Shown piece after piece: positions 31,873-44,000 of a stretch of 64,000 bases of DNA. Within the stretch, counting starts at the first letter, position 1. Each line of letters starts with the position of its first letter. The DNA comes from Camarhynchus parvulus (Eukaryota > Chordata > Aves > Passeriformes > Thraupidae). The notes below the pieces were generated by a model. That model made no database searches and had not been told where the DNA came from. It was given only the letters and a program-made list of their open reading frames with translations. Position numbers and translations under genes: made by a program. The stretch is taken from assembly GCF_901933205.1 (NCBI RefSeq), contig NC_044574.1:48579609-48643608 (forward strand), written 5' to 3'.

Positions 31873-33375
31873 GTAAGGCAGCTGTTGAGTGGCTTCTTTT
31901 CTTGCATACATTGTGCCTTTTGAATGTTTTGAGACCATCATGCTGTTGTCTCAAAATACTCTTTCTCAAAGGCCAGCAGAGGTGGCAATCCTGAAATATC
32001 TTGCAATTCTGCATAGTGCAGGATGCTGAGTGTGAGCTCAGCTTCTCACCAATAAATGCTGTCACCTTTCCCTTTCATCCTCCATTCAGAGTTTGAAACA
32101 GTCTCCTTAAACTACATACCTACCTGAAAATTTTACTCCAACATAGTACAACTCAGGCATGATTCAACATTTAACAAAGAGTTCGTTTTAGTTCAATGGA
32201 CTTTGAATCTTTCCAGGGTATCTAAGTTTAGGCAGATAACGAGTGAACAGCAAACACAAGGGCATTTCTTCTGTTTCTATCCAATCTTCTCCTGCATTTG
32301 CAAAGAACACATTTGTGCTCTGAAAACTAGTCCCTCTTCGCTGGATTTAATTTTTTAATCCAACATAAAGATTTAATTACACCTTTATATCACTCTACTT
32401 GTAATGCAAACTTAATTTTCACTTCAGCCACTTTATAACTGACTCATTGCTCTCTAATTTAAATATAAATAAAAAATTACTAATTATTATAGTGATCAAC
32501 TAGTGTAAGAAGATGCCCTACAGATAACTTTTATCTTGCTGCTTATTTAGGTTGATTCCCGCTTGCATTAGGCTGGCTTTGGAAAACTATTAATCAATAC
32601 TTCTAACCCTTTTATGCCCCAGTTTCACTTTGTGGAGAAAATACTGCAAAGAAAACTTGCAACATCTACCTAAGAATATATATTTTTCCAAATGGTAAAC
32701 TACAAAACATCAGATTACCAATAGATTTTTTTTTCAGATGGATTTCTAGAAATATTGGATATTGCATAAAATGACATTAAAAGTATCTATGAAGTTGGCC
32801 AATTTTGACCAATATGTGTCAGAAGCAGCTGACCCAGTCCCCAGGAATACTAGAGATGTCTGTACCTGTGTTTTATTGTTATCTGAGCAGCCCCTAAATG
32901 AGTCACCATTTGAAAAATGCTACAGAACTTTGTTTAAAAACTTTCCTCCTCCCTGACAGGTGATCATCAATCTGTGATTCATTCATTTTTTATTTGGAAC
33001 TAAATCTTCTGTGATTGTTCTCTTTCCCAAGTGTGCTCTGTTTTTACTACAAGCACAGGTAATATTCAGCACTACAAGAATTGCACTTCTATATCAGATA
33101 CTAAAAGCTTCTTGCTTGTATTTCTCTAAAGTAATCATGAAGGTTCAAAATCCTTTTAAGGATTGTACCTTGTGCTCCTGGCCAACTGCTAAAGCTGAGC
33201 AAAGGACAGGGCAAGGAATAGATCCAGATTTGTTGATGTTTTCATTTTATGCATGGTTTGATAAACTATGCTGATTAGGAGTGCCAACAGACAAAGGTAA
33301 GGCTCCTGTTTCACAATCCAGAGCAAACAAGGTCACTCCGGTGCATGTTGTAAACCTCTTGTACCTTGTCCACAG

Positions 33376-36300
33376 GAAGGCCCACAACCCTGTGTGAGAC
33401 GATGGGGAAAGCAGAGATTTGGTTAATCAGAACATACTGGGATTTTGAATTTCCACGCCCTTTTCTGCCCAACTTTGAGTTTGTTGGAGGACTTCATTGC
33501 CAGCCTGCAAAACCATTACCAAAGGTATCCCAACTTCATTTTTCTGTTGGCTGGTTTGTCACAATGACTGTTTCTCTCCCTGACAACCACACAAGCCCTG
33601 TCCTGGGAAAGCTCATTGTTATTTAGCATCTGTCCATCCTTGCCCAAACTGAGGGCTGGTTTACAGCCTGCTGTCTTAAAAGAGAATAGCTGATGTCAGC
33701 ATGGGGTAACAGAGCGTCTGTTTCAGGAGAAAATAGGTGCTACCTCAGGGTACTTAAATGTAATATTTAATTCTAAGACACAGACTTGCAGCCCATGATA
33801 ACATTGGAATACCTGATGCCAGAAGGCACTGTGACAAGACAAATTCTTTAGGTAAAATGGGGTCAAAACTTGCAGAAATAGATGAGTGATAAACACTTTT
33901 TCTATTGTACCTTAGTTTAAGACAGCCTAAAGGGAGTAAAGCACTGAGCATCTCCAGCCTATGCTCTCTGTGAATTGAAGTATTCAGGTGGAATTTGAAA
34001 CTCCCAAATACTGAAGATGATAACACGACAAGCTCTGGTGTAGATTATCATTCCTGTAGGAGCCTTGGAAGATACAGACCATCTTCAGTGCAAGTTTTCT
34101 ACTAAAAGAAACCTGCTATCTCTCTTCCCACTCCCCTGTAGCATGGGTTGAGCGTGGGGAAAATGGATACCCATTCTCTTTTGCATGTTACTGCTCCAGT
34201 TCACACGATACTAACTAATAAAAGGAACAGGAAAACCTATTGGTCTGATTTGTAGATGATATTTTGAGCATTGTAAGGAATGAGAACTGTCTGACTAGCA
34301 AAGTGACAGCACCAACTTGGTGAATCTGTGATCAGGATGCTGAAACACCCTCTCAGGTTTCAGCAGAGCTATGTAATACAAAGTACTTGTTCCAGTAAAA
34401 TCCAGAACCATGATCACATTAAGGAGAGTGTCACAGAGTATGTATGGCCTGCTCATAATGCCAGGATTCACTCCTGCTGCTTGAAATGAATCGCGAAACT
34501 TGCTTTCAAAAAGACAAAGCATCTGTCACCTGTCTCAACTTGTCCTGCTCCTTGTTTAGGAGAAACTGACTGTTTTCCACAGGGCCAGGTCTGTCTTTGT
34601 CAAACCCTTCAGTCAGGAGGTGCTCACACCACCATCGTTTCCTTAATAATCTGAAAAGGTTATGCTCTCTAGTCACAGAAATCTGTGAAATCTGCATTGT
34701 ATAATTACCCCTGGTATGTTTTCTGCCTCTCCTAGGAAATGGAAGAATTTGTTCAGAGCTCAGGGGAACATGGTGTCATCGTATTCACTCTTGGGTCAAT
34801 GGTCCACAGCCTAAGTGATGAAAAAAGCAATGTGATTGCCAAAGCCCTCAGCCAGCTTCCACAGAAGGTGAATTTCTTTTCAAGTCTCAAACAAGTTGCC
34901 TTGTTTTTTTCACTCCCTTTTATGTTTGGAGTGGCCTGTTCTTTACCTGGATCCCTGCTGGATGTGATACAGCCAGGAAGCTGGGTTCTCTCAGAGAGAC
35001 ACACTGCTGAGTTACTTCATGGGGAGTTCTGGTGTTTCACCTCCTCTGACCCAAATGACATGGAGGGGCATCTACAGGCCAAAATGCAAAAATCACTCCA
35101 TGCATTTTTTTATAATTAGCACATAATAACCAGTCAAAAGAGTTCAACTGCAGCCAAAGCTATCTAAATTCTTGGAAAGGTATAGGGGTTTGAGATAAAG
35201 CTCTAAATTACGTGTAATAATACAGAAAGGCACATCACATGCACTGTGTTTATCTTATTCTTCCTTTGTTCAAGGTCCTCTGGCGGTACAAAGGGAAAAA
35301 ACCAGAAACTCTGGGCTCCAACACCAGGATTTTTGACTGGATACCACAAAATGACCTGCTTGGTAAGACTGTTTCTATGTGGGATGGATTGCATGCTTGG
35401 AAACACCGTTTCCTTTTTCCTTTCCAGTAGAATGGTTAAATCGAGCCAGAACCATGTAACACTTGTGGATACACTTAGTTTCACAGCTTAAGCTACAGAG
35501 CTTTGCTCTTGGGAGCCTTTGTCTCCTAAAAGGCTCTGACTCAGAGAGCTTGGTGGCAGCTGTCTGAAGGGCTCATAAATACCCGTAGGCAGGAGTAAAT
35601 GCCAAAGTAGAGATGTACTCTGGAGTTGGATTTGGCCTCTGCAGTTCATCTCCAGGACTCATTCTTCAAAATGTTTGACCTAAGCAAGGCTGAAGCGCAG
35701 GTCTGTTCTTACCCTGATACCGTGTGAAAACTACAACTGCACAATAGCGAAAGGGCTGAAGTAACTCTGGGGTAGTCTGGAGGGATATGCTGATTCACAT
35801 GTTGTGTTAAAATAATTATGCCTGTGTGAAAGCTAAGCATGCAAGCTCTGCTGCTGATCCAGAGGTCAGGGCTGTTCCCTTCTCTAGCAGTGCACTGGCT
35901 CCTCTATTCTGTGTTCACACTCCAGTGAATGCAGCCTACCACAGCTGCTGTAACACACCCCTCTCCTTCTCTGTTCCAGGCCATCCCTTGACAAAGGCCT
36001 TTATTACACATGGTGGGACCAATGGGCTCTATGAAGCCATCTACCACGGGATCCCAATGGTTGGGATTCCCATGTTTGCTGACCAGCATGACAACCTTGC
36101 TCACATGGTAGCAAAAGGAGCTGCAGTTCAGGTGGATTTCAACACAATGAAGACACAGGATCTGGTTGATGCATTGAAGACAGTAATTTACAATTCCACG
36201 TGAGTTTTGCTCTTGCCTTACAGTATTCTTGCCTTAAGTAGACATTATTAAAATACTGGGCCGCTCACGTGAAAAATTCTGCTGGCTCTTCTGGGAATGG

Positions 36301-37688
36301 AAAAGTAGCTGAAGTTTGGATTTCAGATGAAGACCATCTTTCCTGTCTGAGAACCAGCATTTCTCAAAAAGGAGAGATCAGTAATTTACTTTTCTTTATA
36401 CTGCATTTTATGAGTGCTTTGAGAAAAATAGGTCTTGGAAACTTCAGAGGAGCTTTTGAGAGTTCTCTACTAGTGTAAATCCTCTGGAGGACTTAATTCT
36501 AGTTTTATTAGATCTTAGCTGCCTGTAGTCATAACAGTTTTTTCTCCTACCCCTGACTTAGGAGTATTCTTAGGTTATTGTACCTATCAGTCAGGGCTTA
36601 GAGGAGAAGGAAGTCCAGCAGCTGGGATTGCTTGCTAAGGATAAGACCACAGACAAAGGGATTGGAAAAATGCAGAAGTCCTCAATCTTTAGCAGCAACT
36701 CCCATCCCATGTGAAGGACAGGTGTTCCTTCAAGTAAGAACTTGCAAATTCCTGAATCAAATGGACCAGCACTGATGGAGGTATCTAGTATCTGAGGGAG
36801 TCAACCACGGTGGAGGTAATCTGTCACAACCTGGATGGCAGCTGGTACATGAGCCTGACACCATAAGGTCTGGAATCCCCTTAGGTCAGTTGGGATCAGC
36901 TTTCCTTGCTGTGCCCCCTCCCAGCCTCCTCACTGGTGGGGTGGTATGAGAGACAGAAAAGGCCTTGACTCAGTATAAGCTCAGCAGTAAGGAAAACATC
37001 CCTATTGTATCAACACTGCTTCCAGCACAAATCCAAAAAATAGCCCACACCAGCTACTATGAAGAATGTTAACACTATCCCAGCCTAAATCCGCACACTC
37101 TATTATACTGGAACAGAAATGCTGCAAATGCTTCCATGTTTTTTTTTTTGTTTTTTTTTTTAAGGAGTATCTGGAATAATTTTGAATAACCTTTTTTTTC
37201 AAAATACTGGCTTTCTCTATTACTATTTTTAACCCAATTTTATGCATAGAGGAATAAACTGGACCAGCTTCAAATATATTTAAATAAGACCGATGAAAGT
37301 AAAAGCAGGGCTGTCTACCTTCCTCAAGAGGACTGCCAGGTGCTAAATGGTTTATTTCAGAAATAAGTGAAAAATCTCTTCGGTTTCTGCTTTTGTTTTT
37401 TTTTCCCCTAGCTATAAGGAAAATGCTCTAAAGTTATCCAAGATACAGCATGACCAACCTGTTAAGCCTCTGGACAGAGCTGTCTTCTGGATTGAATTTG
37501 TCATGCGTCACAAAGGAGCAAAGCACTTGAGACCAGCTGCTCACCATCTCACCTGGTACCAGTACCACTCTCTGGATGTTCTGGCATTCTTGTTCACCTG
37601 TACAGCCACTATTGTCTTCATTCTTTTCAAGTGCTGCCTATGTTGCTGTAGAAGATGTGGCAGGATTGCAAAGAGGAAGACAGAATAG
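33376..37688 (+). CDS. UGT2A1: UGT2A locus shared exons 2-6 (UDP-glucuronate-binding half)
   Basis: The constant exons are 33376-33524 (149 bp), 34736-34867 (132), 35275-35362 (88), 35980-36199 (220) and 37412-37688 (277). These are the canonical UGT2 exon sizes. They encode [36 protein letters not shown], and the UGT signature from [11 protein letters not shown] to [13 protein letters not shown] and [10 protein letters not shown] (crossing exons 4/5), which binds UDP-glucuronate. They end with a transmembrane helix and a lysine-rich cytoplasmic tail ending KRKTE, an ER-retention type signal. Only one such set exists in the window for three first exons, as in mammalian UGT2A1/UGT2A2. The stop is TAG at 37686. 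All splice sites are GT-AG and phases match. Confidence 0.93.
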
Positions 37689-37868
37689 ACACCTTGTTTC
37701 CATCAGCAGTTTTCTTCTCCTAGGCTGACTCAGCAAGGCATTTATGCACATTGGTTGGTGAACAAGTTTATTGGGATGTGCTTTAAGCTGGGTTTATCAC
37801 GAATGCACCACAACAAAGCTGCTGTGGGGCAGCGCTGCTTGCTTAGCCAGCAAATTCCTTCTTGTCCA

Positions 37869-37874
37869 AATAAA
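37869..37874 (+). promoter_or_regulatory. Poly(A) signal of the UGT locus
   Basis: AATAAA lies about 180 bp after the stop and is the first canonical signal downstream. Confidence 0.65.
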
Positions 37875-37889
37875 ACTAAATTATAGTTG

Positions 37890-40337
37890 CTTTATCCCTT
37901 GGGACCATGCTAGCTGATCACACATGGTCCTTGCCATGGTAATTGTTGCTCTTTATTTTCAAGTATCTCAAATATTTTGGTATATTTCATAAATTCAGCC
38001 TTGCCCTATGGGTCTGCAACTAGGCTCCTTATCCTAACTCTGTCATCTCCTCTAGTGTTATGCAGGCTTGATCACTGATTCACAACCAAAATGCCTCCTC
38101 TCTTGTCAGAAACTCTCTAGACTGGACAGTGAATCCAAGATCAGGGGCTCTTAAAAAGTGCCCATCTGAAGGGCCACGATCATGAAAACTGGGAGCTGCA
38201 AGTGGCAAAAGCACTGACGACTTGGGGGCTGAGGGGAGATTAGAATCCTAAGACCACCATAAACATTACTTTCCTGGGAACCATTTCTCTTTCCCATTCA
38301 GCCAGGAATTCCTACTGCACAGGCCATCATTCTAAATGCAACACTGCAGGGGCATGAAAACCACCTCTGTAAGGGACTTGCCCACCTCAACCCCCAAAGG
38401 CCTCTGAGCCATACTAATTGAAAAATGCAGGAAAACCTCCAGAGAGGGAAATTGCAAAGAAGTAACATTCCATGTGGAAATAGTGCAATAGCCACTTGCC
38501 TTGCCTGAAGAGAAAACAGTGCTGCACTTGGGTCAGACAGGAGTGGTAGTAAACATAGTACCTCTTCAGGTGTTAAAGATGCCTGTAAAATGTTGCTAGT
38601 CCAGGCCTCCTGTTTCAGGTAGGGTTATTTCACTGCTGTGCCAGCTTACTCAAGAAAAATCCCACTCAGATTTTAACTGATATTTTTAAATACTCTGGAA
38701 TTGTTTTCAAACAGAACATGATTATTTGTTTACATAATAAAATTCCTTATGCCACATCAACTTTTTTTTTATTAGCATTGTCATGTTTCAACATCTGCTT
38801 AAACTTCTTCATACTACAACATGTACAAAAGCTCAACTGTTTCCAAACTATAGAGGGGTTACAAGAAGAATACTGCATATCATGGCAATTTCTGGTATAC
38901 TGTTCCTGTTGTCATGATGGGATCATAGCTAGGAATATGCACAGTGAACAGAAAGGGGAACTGCACGACACTAAGGCCCCAAATCAGAAAGGGGTTGCTG
39001 TAACTGTTCAGAGAGCTGGGTGGGTCCCTAGTCACAGCTCCATCAGGCTGGATCACTAAGAGCTCCTGTCACCCAGTTGCTGAGATGTCAGTTTGGATGC
39101 CAGAAGGCCAGCAAGCTTCCTAGCATGCTGCACAGGTATTGGTGAGACAGGACTAACAAAGGACACTGGAAACAGGATAGATGGGAAAAGCTGGACAAAG
39201 TGCTCCACAGTCCCTGTAAGGAGTGCATCATTTCTGTAACCTACTCTGAGTAATTTCGCTTATCTAGTACTGAATTTAAAAAGTAAAACAACCAATCAAC
39301 CAACCAACCCAAAGAAAAAAACTCAAACCAAAACCCCCTCTTCATTTTAGAGTCTGTATATAATGCAGAGAAAGATATCAAAGTATGAGGGTGGTCTGTG
39401 ACACATTTCTCCAATTAGACACAGGATGTATTCTAAATCTGACAGACTGATCTAATCCTCCAGCTAGCAGGCATTACCTCTCTGTGCACAATAAACTGTG
39501 CTGAGGAGCCCAAACACATATTCAGCCTCTAGTACTGCTTAAAGAAGCCAAACATATTTGTACATTGGAGATCTAACATTTTGTCTAACATATGTAGATG
39601 TCTACTGTGACTGTAGACTAAAACAAGCAGAGCACAACCTATTGCCAGATCAATAAACCACATTTCCACAAATGCCACACAGTGGCCAGTCCTATACTGG
39701 CATTTATAAAAATAGCTACAGCACCCAGCAGGGTGGAGCTGGGGGTGTTTAAAGCACAGTCTGGATTTGTTACATGAGAAGACACTGAGGGAAGTTTATG
39801 AAGAAGTCCACCAAGGCAGTGCTACTCTTACAAGTTTTGGAAAGTTGGAAATTGCTGGATAAACTGAAGAACTTTCAGTACAAGTTTTATTTTTTTCCTC
39901 CCTCACATTTTTACCATTGGCATAGATAAGATATTTCTTATTTAAAAGAAGTAACAAGTGATCACTACAAAGAACATAGGTACAGACTCTGGATCTTACA
40001 GGACTAACATATTCCTGAGACAGGTATGTCGTGGCTGAGGACAGCCTCTCAACAGCTTGAAGATCATATGATTAAGTTGAAGATGTAGGGCCTTAACTCT
40101 TATGAGCTGCAGAAGTTATTGGCCACTTCACTATGGAAACAGAAATGCAATTACCTTTTATATCAACAGTCCTTTTCCTAAATTCAGGCTTCAGATCAGT
40201 TTTGCTTACCACAAAGAACACTTGAACTATTTCTGAACATAGATCTTTTTCTAGAACTGCTGGAACCTAGCAAAGCTGTCAAGCTTAGAAAACCAAGAAA
40301 CCCGACATGGAGTTTTAAACATTTCAATAGTTACCAA
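37890..40337. other. Intergenic DNA between convergent UGT and YTHDC1 genes
   Basis: I recognise no coding sequence. Both genes point into this stretch, so it should hold 3' UTR ends. AT-rich low-complexity tracts occur, for example the CAACCAACC-type run near 39290. Confidence 0.4.
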
Positions 40338-40343
40338 TTTATT
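40338..40343 (-). promoter_or_regulatory. Candidate distal poly(A) signal of YTHDC1
   Basis: TTTATT on the plus strand reads AATAAA on the minus strand, about 745 bp past the YTHDC1 stop. A nearer one lies at 40900-40905. Which is used cannot be told from sequence alone. An A20 tract at 40739-40758 lies between them. Confidence 0.35.
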
Positions 40344-41085
40344 TTTATAAAAAAAAATGGTAGCAATGTAGAATACAGCAATATTTTCTGGTTCCACGCA
40401 CGCAGGTTGTGAACATTCCAAGCAATGTGTACATTTTGGAAAGAGACCAGACAAGAGAATTGACCAGAATGTTACTGAACACAGGAAGATTTTTAAAAAA
40501 GGCTAAAAATTAGGTACCAATAGTGTCTTCTTAATATTGCTTTCCTTATTGAAGACTGAAAATAAACCACTTGACTTCACAGATAGGGTTAAAAAATGTG
40601 GGGGAAAGACGGGGTGGGGGGGAAAAAAGGCTGCTACAACACTGCCATACCGTCAAAAAAAAAGAAAGAGATCATACTTCAGTATTTGCATACTTGATAG
40701 CAGCATTCTCCCATCGAACCATATGAAACTACAGGAAGAAAAAAAAAAAAAAAAAAAAGCAGTTATCCATCAGTATTCAAAAACCTAGAATGAAGTCACT
40801 AAGTAGAACACTTATTGAGAATTAATCAATATCTACATTCTTAGCTGCTTCCAACTTTGTTCCAATAGAAACATGAAGTTGTGTATCAGCTTTGTGTATT
40901 TTATTTTTGGCCTATTTGAATTTTTCCAGTTCATAGTTCACTGCATGCTTGGAATAGAGAGGGTCATTATAAATCCTTCTACACAACGAACTTTAAGTAG
41001 ACAGCTGAAAATAAAATGTACTACTTGTAAACACACAAAAAAATACAAGCTTTTTTTGATTCAAGTGAGCACTGTTCCAGATAGA

Positions 41086-44000
41086 TTATCTTCGGTATCT
41101 ACCTCTTTCACCTCTGTCTCTGTCCCGGTCACAAATCCTCTCTCTCTCCCTTTCCCGATCTCGGCCTCTGTCCCGTTCTCTGTCTCTCCGATTATCTCGA
41201 GGCCGGTCGCGCTCCCGCTCTCGGTCCCTCTCCCGGGGCCGGCTTCTCCGACCACTGACAACAGCTTGCGTGCGGCGAAGGAAGTCATCTACCCTCATGT
41301 CATAGTCGTGCTGTGATGAAAGGAGAGCTCTGCTATTTTCTTTCCCAGATCAGAATTCCCTCCCTTATCTATAAGGCTGGCTGTAACTCCTCAAAAAGCC
41401 CAGTATTTAAAAAAAGGCAAACCCAACCAAACCAATTGTCCAGCACCCATGTGCAGAATCTGGGGTTCAAATGCCAGACACCAGCAAGAGACCTGAAAGC
41501 TAAGGAGCTTTCAAGCCAGCTAACAGAAACTTAATAATCCACCCTGTTTTCTGATGTGTCTGTAAGAAGTTTTAAACCACAAAATTCTGCTGATACAGTA
41601 ATTTGTTGCCAATGAGCACAAGCAAAGTTACAGCCCTGTCCTTATTCAAACCAGGTTTCAGGATGAAAATGTTTAGAGGTGGACAAGTTGGAAGCCAATT
41701 TAAGCATACACCTCAGTTTAAGAGTATGAGAATTTTTCACCTCTACCTCACCAAGGAGAGAAAGACTTCTCAAATTTGCTGTAAGTGTGTAGTCAATCTA
41801 AACAACTGATCTTTCCAAGGAACTCTAATGCAGGTCGTAAACACACTGTTTATCATAGCAAACGAAGCTCAGGCCAGGCTACCCCTGGACCCCAGATTCC
41901 TACTCCAGCCTGCAGACTTGCATCCCCTCTGTCTGTGTGGACACTTACTACTCGTTTGTCTCTGTATCTCGCTTCATGGGGTACAGGATGATGTCCTGAG
42001 TATGGAGGGTGAGCTTGAGGTGGAGGTGCATGGTGCTGATAGTAAGGGTGGTGTGGTGGTTGCTCCATACCTGGATACGGTGGCTACAAGAAAGTTACAG
42101 GAAGTTTGTTGAAGCAAAGGAATGCACACAAGGAGTGCATCATTCAGATGGAAAACACAGCATCTATATAAAATCTGATCACAGCCTCCTAACTGAACAG
42201 CAGACTACTTTCCATTGGGCTGGCATGCTTTACTCCCTCTCTACCATTGCTTGGAAAAGTCTGGTAACCACCCACCCCACAGCCCAATATCCCTTCCTTC
42301 TGCACCTGCCTCAATATGACACTGTACACAAAACTTCTGCTATTTTAATGTGGCAGTTTCAGTTCTGGGTTTTTCAAACCTTTGTGTATAGAATGTGAAT
42401 TCTGCCCAATCCGGTGAGCTCTTACAGAAACAAGTCATACTCATTCCTTATGAATTTTTTTCTATTCTAAATTAAAACCCAAATAATTTGCAAGTCAAAT
42501 TATTTGAAAAAAATGCTAGCCCTCTTTTTTTGTTTTTATCAAAACTTATTTTGGCTGATTTCTTCCATTTCTTCAATCCGCACAGTCCTCCTTTGCCTAG
42601 TACCAAAGCATCTTGGCTTGCATTTTTGTTACAAAGAAAGTAAATGAAAGCACTGGATTCTAGGACAACTACTCGGACTGCATGCAGAAGAGGAGAGGAG
42701 GAGAAAGAAGGGAGTTTCTGGAGGCTTAACAGTTTAAACAAACTGTTTTCCCTCCCATCTGACAACCTTGCTTACTTCCTTCAGTTGTAAGGAGTTGTGT
42801 TTCAGCTGACAAAAATGAGAGGCTATAGGAGCATCTCTATACCTGGCACTGCTTTTTGCTCATTGCCAGTACAAACAAGAGCCAAAAGACTCATTATAGT
42901 TATACAAAACCAGGCCAGACTTACTACTAAATATAACCAAAATAACCTCACTATGACTACTTCTCTTGATGTGAAGGCCACAATTTGTACAACTGAACTA
43001 TCTACATAGTTGTAGATATGTCCACTCATGTATCTGCTCATCTTTTTGAGAAAAAAAGTGCATTTCAGGGGAGGCTGTAATACAGAAAGACTTCGTTTAA
43101 TTAGGTTCTGCAGCACATTTTGCTAGTTTCCTGCATGCTTCATCGCCATAGCCAAAAGCAAGCCACTGCACAACACTAGAGCCCAGCAGCCCATTCCATG
43201 AACCTGTTCAACAAGTCCACCTGTTTGATGCATTTGCTGTTTGAGAGCCAAGTACCATCAACATTTAGCAGGATACAGAATGTGATTGCACCCTCCCATC
43301 TAGGCTAAAGCAGGGTTCTGCTATTTCTTTAGAGCTTACTAAAAATGCCAGACTACTGTTGAAAGTAAATTTCAAAATACTTATAATCAATATTTTTCCC
43401 CTAAAATTTTTACACGGTTACAGCAAAGATACATTTTACAAAAAGCGAAGAGTTGAGAGCACACTGAATATGGCAGGCTCTTTTTGGGAGAAACAAAAAG
43501 AAGCTGTATGCTAAGGAGAAAAATCAAATTCAAAAAGACACAAACCATTCCTTGCCATGGTGGTGGTGGTCCCATGTTGTGGAACTCCCTCACGTAATCA
43601 TTGTAGGACTAAAATGAAAGACAGTAATATTAAAATTTGTGTTGAGTGTTCTTTGGAAGTGCAGAAAGATGAATATAAAGTTGCCCAAAAAAATTGCATG
43701 CAGTAACTTACCCCATTTAAAAATACATCTCGTCGAACTCCTGAAAATCGTCTGTTGGGAATAAAAATTTATAGAACTAAATCCAATTTATCCGTGCAGA
43801 CAAGTTACCAGGACATAAAATGAGTAACATGAACACACCTTACCTGTCTACTTCGGGATATCTGGGATCCTTTATATACCCTGTTCAAACATCAAGCAGT
43901 ATTAATTCAATTTACTGTCTCAAGTTAACAATCTTAAAAACTATATTCATTAGAAAGTATCCTCTCATTTTGTGGCTACTACAAAATTATGTCTACCTGC

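Noticed and set aside
41061..41316. Open frames antisense to or overlapping the YTHDC1 last exon
   Set aside because: The Arg/Glu/Asp repeat coding sequence is low-complexity, so alternate frames stay open. Only the frame ending at 41086 fits the protein.
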